The translations under genes and the position numbers were made by a program. Positions 1-6,145 of a stretch of DNA of 17,384 nt are shown here, piece by piece. Source of the stretch: an uncultured Alphaproteobacteria bacterium (GTDB lineage: Bacteria > Pseudomonadota > Alphaproteobacteria > Rs-D84); the NCBI GenBank assembly GCA_946611025.1, contig CAMOCR010000006.1:1-17384 (forward strand), read 5' to 3'. The first letter of the stretch is position 1. Each line of letters begins with the position of its first letter. Under the pieces are notes generated by a model. It had not been told where the DNA came from. It saw only the letters and a program-made list of their open reading frames with translations, and ran no database searches.

Positions 1-1
1 A

Positions 2-529
2 TGCTATAATAAAACCGAAAATTGTGCAGATAACAGTGATATTACGCAACGATGTGATGGCACAGTTAATGGCAACATAACAATAACACAAACATATTTG
101 GTTCCTAACAGGGATTATTCAAATTGTACATGCACCCGTTCAACAACTATACAAAATGGCACTGGGACAGAAACATGTCGTTTTAATTCATCTGGTCATT
201 TAACTAATGACTGCCGACCAGATATATCAGCCTGCGATGCGGGGTATTATGAAGTAAGTAGCACGTGTACACCTGTGGAACGCGGGTATTACAGTGATGG
301 CACTGGAACAGAACAGACAAGATGTCCATTTGCATCAACCAGTGATGGTGGTCCAGATGCAACCGCGGCAACCAAATGTTATTTTACAAGGATAAAAGAT
401 AACAATAATAAAAGTTCAGATCCATGGGAAATACCAGTTATAGAAAACAATCGGGCATACATAACCCAGCAATTAATCGACAAATTGAACAACCAGTCCA
501 CCACCACAAATTCTGTTGAAGGCAACTAA
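2..529 (+). CDS. Cysteine-rich secreted/surface protein, C-terminal part (5' end outside window)
   Basis: The reading frame is open from base 2 to the TAA at 527-529, so only the last 175 residues or so are visible. An internal TTG at 98 could be read as a start, but the coding character continues upstream of it with regularly spaced cysteines, so I treat the gene as cut by the window edge. The visible part is rich in Cys, Thr, Asn and Gly. It contains a repeat of the form C-x-A-G-Y-Y ... C-x-P-V-x-x-G-Y-Y-S ... C, with the motifs CDAGYY and RGYYSDGTGTEQTRCPF. That spacing resembles the GCC2/GCC3 (ephrin-receptor-like) Cys-rich repeats found in extracellular proteins. The last 60 or so residues lose the cysteines and are polar, with no sorting signal or barrel that I can see. 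Export is inferred from the paired cysteines; the function is unknown. Confidence 0.7.
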   Translation, partial: CYNKTENCADNSDITQRCDGTVNGNITITQTYLVPNRDYSNCTCTRSTTIQNGTGTETCRFNSSGHLTNDCRPDISACDAGYYEVSSTCTPVERGYYSDGTGTEQTRCPFASTSDGGPDATAATKCYFTRIKDNNNKSSDPWEIPVIENNRAYITQQLIDKLNNQSTTTNSVEGN

Positions 530-535
530 GCCCCA

Positions 536-572
536 CCAGAATATTATCATCACTTGATTGTTATCATTCTGG
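536..572. other. Inverted repeat in the convergent gap
   Basis: CCAGAAT (536-542) pairs with ATTCTGG (566-572) around a 23-base loop that holds two copies of TTATCAT. No U-tract follows on either strand, so it is a poor intrinsic terminator. It may still shape the 3' ends of the two convergent transcripts. The remainder of the 530-632 gap holds the TTCAAAG repeat described separately, and nothing else recognisable. Confidence 0.3.
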
Positions 573-600
573 GCAATCGCCCCCGTGCGTAAAAGCAATG

Positions 601-632
601 GGAACTTTGAACTCTGCACTTTGAACTTTGAA
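601..632 (-). repeat. TTCAAAGTTC-type short repeat (copy A), next to the pth stop codon
   Basis: Read on the minus strand, this stretch is three imperfect tandem units built on TTCAAAGT(T/G)C, and it begins immediately after the pth TAA. In the pth frame it would read FKVQSAEFKV. A related array lies at 14864-14897, where it is actually translated as the first residues of the OmpA lipoprotein. The shared KVQ coding frame suggests the same repeat family rather than coincidental AT-rich sequence. Only two copies are in the window, so the family's size in the genome cannot be judged here. Confidence 0.6.
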
Positions 633-1151
633 TTAAATTTTGATTGTTTTTATAACCGATGTGATTGTTTTTAATTCGTCATCACCGAATCGCCCCAGCA
701 CCCAATCAGCCGCATCTATTTTCAAATCAAAATCGCGCGGGTGTCCAATGCCAATGCGAATGCGCCGATATTCCGCACCCACCGCCGCATCAATCGATTT
801 AATGCCGTTGTGACCGGCACTGCCACCGCCAACCTTTTCACGCAATTTACCCACCGGCAAATCCATATCGTCATGAATAACAATGATGTTTTCCGTTGGA
901 ATCTTGTAAAACCGCGCAATCGCGCCAACCGCATTCCCCGACAGGTTCATAAACGTCATCGGCTTTACAAATATTACCTTGCGGCCGTCAATATCTGCCC
1001 GCGTGGTCAACGCATCGTGTTCGTTTTTCCATGTGGCATCAGCCCCCGCCAGCGCATCCACCGCCATGAATCCAACATTGTGCCGCGTGCGCACATATTC
1101 GGGCCCCGGGTTGCCCAGTCCAACAATCATTATGGGTTTATTTTCTTGCAT
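633..1151 (-). CDS. pth: Peptidyl-tRNA hydrolase (172 aa)
   Basis: Peptidyl-tRNA hydrolase cleaves the ester bond of peptidyl-tRNAs that drop off the ribosome, recycling tRNA in the cytosol. Family motifs are all present: GLGNPGPEY (residues 11-19, catalytic-pocket Asn14), the active-site His in TRHNVGF (His24), FMNLSG (Asn69), HDDMDLPVG (His93, Asp94) and GGGSAGHNGIKSI (Asn115). The C-terminal helix after VLGRF is short: the protein ends at residue 172 where many family members reach 185-195, and a KVQ-type repeat begins directly after the stop codon. The catalytic core is complete, so I expect an active enzyme. The ATG at 1149-1151 has only a weak purine stretch (AAGAGAT) upstream. The gene shares a 46-bp divergent promoter region with the barrel gene at 1198. 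The common alphaproteobacterial partners of pth (rplY, ychF) are absent here. Confidence 0.95.
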   Translation of the reverse strand: MQENKPIMIVGLGNPGPEYVRTRHNVGFMAVDALAGADATWKNEHDALTTRADIDGRKVIFVKPMTFMNLSGNAVGAIARFYKIPTENIIVIHDDMDLPVGKLREKVGGGSAGHNGIKSIDAAVGAEYRRIRIGIGHPRDFDLKIDAADWVLGRFGDDELKTITSVIKTIKI

Positions 1152-1170
1152 AGTTATATCTCTTTTTTTA

Positions 1171-1180
1171 CTATATTATC
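1171..1180. promoter_or_regulatory. Divergent promoter core (pth / outer-membrane barrel gene)
   Basis: The sequence CTATATTATC lies in the 46-bp gap between two divergent genes. On the plus strand it offers TATATT (1172-1177), giving a leader of about 14 bases that contains AAAGGAG. On the minus strand it offers GATAAT (complement of 1175-1180), preceded by TGT, giving a leader of about 17 bases. -35 elements are poor. The same core recurs at 11448 and 15803. Confidence 0.5.
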
Positions 1181-1197
1181 ACACAAAGGAGAAAAAT

Positions 1198-1746
1198 ATG
1201 AAGTTAAATTATAAATCAATTTTAGCAGCCACCGCATTGGCGATTGTCGCGGTACCATCACATGCGGGTCTGGTCACCGATTGGTATGCCGGCGCAACGG
1301 CGGGCATTGGCGGACAATCAGTATATTTGGATAACGACCACCACAAAAGTTTTTCCGCACAATCATATGGCGCATTGGTTGGTGTTGATTTACCCGTTGT
1401 TCGTTTCGAAGGCGAATATAACTATTTAAATGTCCAAGATTTAAGCACCAGTATCATCATGGGCAACGCATATGTTAAATTGCCAGGCTTGGTCGTTGTG
1501 AACCCATACATCGGTGTTGGTGTTGGTACAATTCTTGGTGGCGATTCGGATATTGAAAATTACAAGGCTTTTGATACCACAGTCGCATATCAGGGTATGT
1601 TGGGCGCAACATTGAACATTCCGGCATTGCCATTCAAGGTCGATGTCGAAGGTCGCGTTTTAATGGCACCAGATGTCTATGAAAAAAGGGATGATTCAAT
1701 GGCGTGGCAATACGATGCGCGCATCAAACTGCGTTATATATTCTAA
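1198..1746 (+). CDS. Small outer-membrane beta-barrel protein (182 aa)
   Basis: The start at 1198 is chosen because AAAGGAG (1185-1191) sits six bases upstream and because the protein then opens with a clean signal peptide (MKLNYKS, hydrophobic core, cleavage near SHA-G at residue 24). The upstream in-frame extension to 979 lies inside pth on the other strand and is rejected. The mature part of about 158 residues alternates hydrophobic and polar residues and is rich in Gly, Tyr and Val, for example NPYIGVGVGTILGG and the closing KLRYIF. The terminal Phe is the usual outer-membrane assembly signal. Size and pattern suit an eight-stranded OmpA/OmpW/Omp25-like barrel; the exact family cannot be fixed by eye. 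polA begins only 20 bp downstream with no terminator between them, so the two may be co-transcribed, an unusual pairing. Confidence 0.8.
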   Translation: MKLNYKSILAATALAIVAVPSHAGLVTDWYAGATAGIGGQSVYLDNDHHKSFSAQSYGALVGVDLPVVRFEGEYNYLNVQDLSTSIIMGNAYVKLPGLVVVNPYIGVGVGTILGGDSDIENYKAFDTTVAYQGMLGATLNIPALPFKVDVEGRVLMAPDVYEKRDDSMAWQYDARIKLRYIF

Positions 1747-1766
1747 ATTAAATGGGTTAAATTCGT

Positions 1767-4553
1767 ATGCTGACACTGATTGACGGAAATTCGCTGTTGT
1801 TTCGTGCATATTACGGTGTGCACAGCCGACTGACACGGCGCGATGGCACCCCAACCGGTGCAGTATACGGATTTTTCAATATGATTTTACCGGTCTTTGC
1901 CGCGGCAAAGCCAAACGATTCGTTTGTCTGTGTTTTCGATGCATCGCGCATCACATTTCGCCAAGATATCTATCCCGATTACAAAATGAACCGCAGCGAT
2001 ACGCCCGCCGATTTATTATCCCAGGGCATTATGATTCGCAGCGGTCTGGCAGATATGGGTGTGCCGGTGTTGTGCATCCCCGGTGTCGAAGCTGACGATG
2101 TTATCGCAACACTGGCACGGCAAAACAACACGGGCGACACACGCATCATTACCAGTGACAAGGATTTAATGCAACTGGTGACGGATAACGTGTTTTTATA
2201 TGACGGGATGAAGGAACGCGCCATTCGCGCGCCCCAGGTTTTCGAAAAATTTGGCGTTCGACCCGACCAAGTGATTGATGTGCAATCGCTGATGGGGGAC
2301 GCCACCGACAATGTGCCGGGTGTGCATGGCATTGGACCGAAAAAGGCGGCGGAACTTATCACACGGTTTGAATCGCTGGACAACCTGTATGCGCATATCG
2401 ATGAAATCGAAAACGAACGCATACGAAACATGTTGCGTGACGGGCGCGAATTAGCGTATATATCGCGCCGGCTTGTGACACTGAAAACCGATGTTGAAAT
2501 GAACGGGTTAACAATTACACCGTTTGTGTTCAATACGCCGGCGGCATTGAAATTTATGCGCGATGAAATCGAAAGCGCATCATTGGCGGCGAAAATTGAA
2601 AAACTGTTTCCAATGTCAAAATTCAACCCCGCCGCCGCCACACCAGCAATGGTGTTTGCGGGGTCGGCATGTCCAACCGATATTGAACCAGACACCGCCC
2701 CAACCCGCCCCACCGACACACCGCGCGCAAATGTTGCAACCGATTTTGTCGTGATAAGAACGGCCGCAGAACTGGACGCGTTTTTAGCAAATGTAAAATC
2801 TGTTATTGCGTTTGATACCGAAACAACGGGGCTAAATCAAACAACCGATAAAATTGTTGGCATGTCGTTGGCGGCAGATTCATCGCGTGGCGCATATATT
2901 CCAATTCGGCACATGACCGCCGGCGGTGATTTATTTGCCTCGTCAACCCGCGCGCCAAACCAAATGGACATTGAAACCGTTCGTGAACATATATGGCGCG
3001 TATTCACAGACCCCAATATTACCAAGGTTGGACATAACCTGAAATACGATTTGCACATTCTGGAAAACGAAGGATGGAACACGACCGCAATTCGTCCAAT
3101 TGACGACACAATGTTGTTGTCGTATGCGCTGCATGGGTCGTTGCATGGACATGGGCTGGATGAATTGGCAACGAAATATCTGGGACACACAGACATTTCG
3201 TTTTCATCGCTGTTTCCGGCTGGCACACGTGATGCGGATCGGCATTTTGATATGCTGGATATTGACACCGCCGCGCCATATGCCGCCGAAGATGCATCTG
3301 TGTGTTTCGCATTGTATGAAATGATGCGCCCCGAATTAAATGCAAATGAAAAACTGCGCGAATTGTATGAAACGTGTGATTTGCCATTGATGCCGATTTT
3401 GATGCAAATGGAACGCAATGGCGTGTTGGTAAATCGCGATGGGCTGGCACACTTGTCGGGTGCGTTTCATGAACAACTGACGAAATTGGATGGTGAAATT
3501 TGGGCATTGGCGGGACATGAATTTAACATCGCCAGTCCAAAACAACTGGGCGCGGTTTTGTTTGACGAACTGCATTTGCCCGAAAATAAAAAGCGGTCAA
3601 CCGATGCCGAAACATTAAATGAAATGATTGACGCGCACCCGATTATTGAAAAAATCTTGTCGTGGCGTTCAATTGCGAAATTGGCGGGAACATATGCGGA
3701 CGCACTGCCAAAACAGATTGCCGCCGATGGTCGTATTCACACCACATATTTACAGACCAGCACAAACACGGGCCGTCTGTCCAGTCGCGATCCAAACCTG
3801 CAAAACATTCCAATTAAAACCGAAATCGGCGAAGAAATTCGCAAATGCTTTGTCGCGCCCGCGGGTCGTAAATTGATATCGGTGGACTATTCCCAGATTC
3901 AGTTGCGCCTGTTGGCAGATGTGGCAAACGTGCACACGTTCCGCGAAACATTTAACGCGGGCGCGGATATTCACGAACAGACCGCACGAAAAATATTTAA
4001 TATCCCAGCGGATGCGCCCGTGCCACGTGAAATGCGCCGCGCTGCCAAGACGGTTAACTTTTCCATCATATACGGCATATCGTCATTTGGTCTGGCGGGG
4101 CAATTGGGCGTGTCGCGCGCGGCGGCGGCGGACATTATAAATTCATATATGGCGGGCATACCCGAAATAAAACAGTACATCGATTACATACATGACTTTG
4201 CCACCAAAAACGCATGTGTTTATACCCCATGGGGTCGTCGCATTGAATTGCCAGAGGTTAAAAATCCCCGCATGCGTGCATACGCAATGCGTGCCGCGGT
4301 CAACGCCCCAATTCAGGGATTCGAAGCGGACATCGTTCGTCGCGCAATGGTCGAAATTGATAAAAACATTGTGCAGCCGAACGCAGACACAATCAAAATG
4401 ATTATGCAGGTTCACGATGAAATCATATTTGAATGTGATGCGACGCGTGCCGATGAATTTGCGGAAAAGATTAAAGTGGCCATGGAAACCGTGACCAAGA
4501 TATCGGTCCCACTGGTCGCCGAATACGTCATAGGCGAAAAATGGGGAAAATAA
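1767..4553 (+). CDS. polA: DNA polymerase I with 5'-3' and 3'-5' exonuclease domains (928 aa)
   Basis: Repair and Okazaki-fragment-processing polymerase, complete in three domains. Residues 1-270 are the 5'-nuclease (LIDGNSLLFRAYYG, GVEADDVIA, ITSDKDLMQLV, GDATDNVPGVHGIGPKKA). Residues 320-510 are a proofreading exonuclease with intact metal ligands: FDTETTGL (Exo I), VGHNLKYDLHIL (Exo II) and YAAEDAS (Exo III). Residues 530-928 are the polymerase, with NTGRLSSRDPNLQNIP, motif B (RRAAKTVNFSIIYG, keeping the Phe equivalent to E. coli Phe762) and motif C (IMQVHDE, Asp884). Motif A reads VDYSQIQLRLL: catalytic Asp707 is present, but position 712 is Gln where E. coli has Glu710, the steric gate against ribonucleotides. 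The ATG at 1767 fits the family N-terminus although the upstream ribosome site (ATGGGT) is weak. A bidirectional terminator follows the stop. Confidence 0.98.
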   Translation: MLTLIDGNSLLFRAYYGVHSRLTRRDGTPTGAVYGFFNMILPVFAAAKPNDSFVCVFDASRITFRQDIYPDYKMNRSDTPADLLSQGIMIRSGLADMGVPVLCIPGVEADDVIATLARQNNTGDTRIITSDKDLMQLVTDNVFLYDGMKERAIRAPQVFEKFGVRPDQVIDVQSLMGDATDNVPGVHGIGPKKAAELITRFESLDNLYAHIDEIENERIRNMLRDGRELAYISRRLVTLKTDVEMNGLTITPFVFNTPAALKFMRDEIESASLAAKIEKLFPMSKFNPAAATPAMVFAGSACPTDIEPDTAPTRPTDTPRANVATDFVVIRTAAELDAFLANVKSVIAFDTETTGLNQTTDKIVGMSLAADSSRGAYIPIRHMTAGGDLFASSTRAPNQMDIETVREHIWRVFTDPNITKVGHNLKYDLHILENEGWNTTAIRPIDDTMLLSYALHGSLHGHGLDELATKYLGHTDISFSSLFPAGTRDADRHFDMLDIDTAAPYAAEDASVCFALYEMMRPELNANEKLRELYETCDLPLMPILMQMERNGVLVNRDGLAHLSGAFHEQLTKLDGEIWALAGHEFNIASPKQLGAVLFDELHLPENKKRSTDAETLNEMIDAHPIIEKILSWRSIAKLAGTYADALPKQIAADGRIHTTYLQTSTNTGRLSSRDPNLQNIPIKTEIGEEIRKCFVAPAGRKLISVDYSQIQLRLLADVANVHTFRETFNAGADIHEQTARKIFNIPADAPVPREMRRAAKTVNFSIIYGISSFGLAGQLGVSRAAAADIINSYMAGIPEIKQYIDYIHDFATKNACVYTPWGRRIELPEVKNPRMRAYAMRAAVNAPIQGFEADIVRRAMVEIDKNIVQPNADTIKMIMQVHDEIIFECDATRADEFAEKIKVAMETVTKISVPLVAEYVIGEKWGK

Positions 4554-4557
4554 AAAA

Positions 4558-4573
4558 TCCCGCAATTGCGGGA
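4558..4573. terminator. Bidirectional intrinsic terminator between polA and the autotransporter operon
   Basis: A perfect palindrome TCCCGCAATTGCGGGA forms a 6-bp GC-rich stem with an AATT loop, five bases after the polA stop. On the minus strand it is followed by TTTTTTATTTT, an excellent U-tract for the leftward operon. On the plus strand the following TAGTTTTATT is weaker. It lies 5 bp from the last gene of the leftward operon. Confidence 0.9.
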
Positions 4574-4578
4574 TAGTT

Positions 4579-5202
4579 TTATTCTTGTCCACGTGTTCGC
4601 ATTAATTTTTCATAATCTTCATACGATGGTATATAGTTAAATTCTTTATCATGGCTTCCACCAAAATTACATCTACACGTAAATGGAACATAATTATAAC
4701 TTGTGTTTCTACACATATTTGCTATTGCATTGTTGCGACATACCGTCTTACATTGTTCATCATTTAAATCACTACTTTCGATAAATAAAATAGGACAATC
4801 ATAACCATAACTTAATAATTTGTTATATACATCTCTAGTAATCCCATTTGTTGAGTTGCTTATTGTTATCATTTTGTTATGTTCTTGTACTACCCACTGT
4901 ACAAATTCCGAACAAACCCTATCTGGTGCTTCTTCAACAGCTTTCATACAAGAATCAAAAACCAACTGTAGTGTTATACCATTTTTGGCGTCTTTGTTCA
5001 ATTCAGCCGAAAATTTAGATGGATTAACATAACGCCACCCCATCGGATACCGCCTAAGCACTGTTTTTATTGCATCTGCTCGAACCTCTGATTTCAAAAC
5101 ATCACTATACGATGCATTCGGACTTATCGTTTTCAATCCATCGCAATATGCGTTTGTTGCGCCAAGCATTATCGCAAAAATTCCAAATAATATCTTTTTC
5201 AT
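4579..5202 (-). CDS. Secreted cysteine-rich protein of unknown function (207 aa), third gene of autotransporter operon
   Basis: I do not recognise this protein. It opens with a signal peptide (MKKILFGIFAIMLGATNA), so it is exported. Cleavage near residue 18 leaves nine cysteines at about 20, 85, 97, 136, 151, 155, 164, 176 and 178. The last five make a compact cluster (CKTVC ... C ... CRC), suggesting a disulfide-stabilised domain. There is no lipobox at Cys20 (context NAYC) and no membrane helix after the signal peptide. The central part is predicted to be helical and soluble. The ATG lies one base after the stop of the 308-residue gene (TAA-A-ATG), with a GAGGGG element about 13 bases upstream, so translation is probably coupled. 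The strong minus-strand terminator at 4558-4573 ends the unit. A role together with the autotransporter and the 308-residue protein is inferred from the operon alone. Confidence 0.8.
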   Translation of the reverse strand: MKKILFGIFAIMLGATNAYCDGLKTISPNASYSDVLKSEVRADAIKTVLRRYPMGWRYVNPSKFSAELNKDAKNGITLQLVFDSCMKAVEEAPDRVCSEFVQWVVQEHNKMITISNSTNGITRDVYNKLLSYGYDCPILFIESSDLNDEQCKTVCRNNAIANMCRNTSYNYVPFTCRCNFGGSHDKEFNYIPSYEDYEKLMRTRGQE

Positions 5203-5203
5203 T

Positions 5204-6130
5204 TTATTTCAGCGCCCCCTCGCATTCGTCCGCGACCGTTGCGGCGCGTTTAATCGCACTTATTTGTGTTGCATTAAATACTGTCGCCACACCAGATGCC
5301 GCCGTGGTTGTTCCCGCCAATATGTTTGATGCAGTATTCAGGTTCTTTTCTTTTTGTTCATCGCCATCACGCACAGATTGACTGTTTGCCGATGCCGATG
5401 TGATTGTGCCCGCAATACCCGTTGTTGCACCAATGGCACTTGACACCATTGCGCCCGTTGCACGATTATCAATCTTGCTTAAATCAACCGTTTCCCATGC
5501 GGAACATTTGCTGATTATATCTTGGGTTTTGTCCAGTTCTGTATCACTTGCGGAACCATCAATGCGCGCCTGCATACGAACATTCGCCAAAACCTTGGTC
5601 GCCGCGATACAGTTATTTATTTGGCTTTGTAAATCGCCTTTTACTTTATTAGTTCCGGCGATAACCGTTCCCGCAATATTTGTTGCCGCCGCTGTTGCCA
5701 TGGTGCCGGTACGAATATTACCCAATGTTTTTGATTTTTTGTTTAATTCATCTAAATAACCACCTAAATCTGCAGATTTAACATTTTCGTTTTTCAGGCT
5801 TTTTGCCACTTCATCTGGGTCAATAACGGCGAATACAATTTGCGCTTTTTGCTGTTCAACCTCTAATTCATTTAATATACGTTCCCATTCTTCGATTTCG
5901 CTGTCAACATTTGCCTTGGCAAGTCCAGTCCCCAACGCGACACCACCTGCAACGGTTCCAACACCAGTCACCGCGGTGTTGATTCCCGCCATGGTTTTCA
6001 TGTGCGCCATTTCATTTGATATGCCGTCACATGCGACACGCACATTTTCAACCGCATCGGTCAAATCCGATGCATTTGCAACAAATGGCATCACCACCAC
6101 AATCGCAAATATTGATACTATTTTTCTCAT
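5204..6130 (-). CDS. Secreted protein with four Gly/Ala-rich repeats (308 aa), second gene of autotransporter operon
   Basis: Function not recognised. A signal peptide (MRKIVSIFAIVVVMPFVANA, cleavage before SDL) shows export. The mature protein alternates four low-complexity, weakly hydrophobic Gly/Ala/Thr/Val segments (about residues 45-72, 137-162, 224-248 and 263-286) with charged helical linkers. One linker (78-97, DSEIEEWERILNELEVEQQ) looks like a coiled coil. The segments share an xxTAxxxxxxxGTVxxG-like pattern, for example NTAVTGVGTVAGG and TNIAGTVIAGT, so they are probably internal duplications. Four cysteines (34, 174, 209, 303) could form two disulfides. The Gly/Ala segments resemble glycine-zipper helices that pack or insert in membranes, which is an inference. 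The start has GGGGGGA three bases upstream. The gap from the autotransporter stop is 15 bp, and the next gene begins one base after this stop. Confidence 0.8.
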   Translation of the reverse strand: MRKIVSIFAIVVVMPFVANASDLTDAVENVRVACDGISNEMAHMKTMAGINTAVTGVGTVAGGVALGTGLAKANVDSEIEEWERILNELEVEQQKAQIVFAVIDPDEVAKSLKNENVKSADLGGYLDELNKKSKTLGNIRTGTMATAAATNIAGTVIAGTNKVKGDLQSQINNCIAATKVLANVRMQARIDGSASDTELDKTQDIISKCSAWETVDLSKIDNRATGAMVSSAIGATTGIAGTITSASANSQSVRDGDEQKEKNLNTASNILAGTTTAASGVATVFNATQISAIKRAATVADECEGALK

Positions 6131-6145
6131 GTTCCCCCCGTTAAA

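Noticed and set aside
1..10. TGCTATAAT at the left edge as an extended -10 promoter
   Set aside because: It lies within the coding frame of the truncated Cys-rich gene, and no gene starts just downstream.
571..582. GGGCAATCGCCC hairpin as a terminator for the left-edge gene or pth
   Set aside because: Only a four-base stem and no U-tract on either strand.
979..1197. Longer start for the outer-membrane barrel gene
   Set aside because: The extension lies within pth, buries the signal peptide, and the strong AAAGGAG site sits before 1198.
741..1214. 157-residue plus-strand frame over pth
   Set aside because: Antisense shadow of pth that would also overlap the start and signal peptide of the barrel gene.
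1979..2719. 246-residue frame antisense to polA, and the other minus-strand frames within polA (e.g. 2837-3418)
   Set aside because: They lie wholly inside a fully supported gene, have no ribosome site, and their residues reflect complementary codons of polA.
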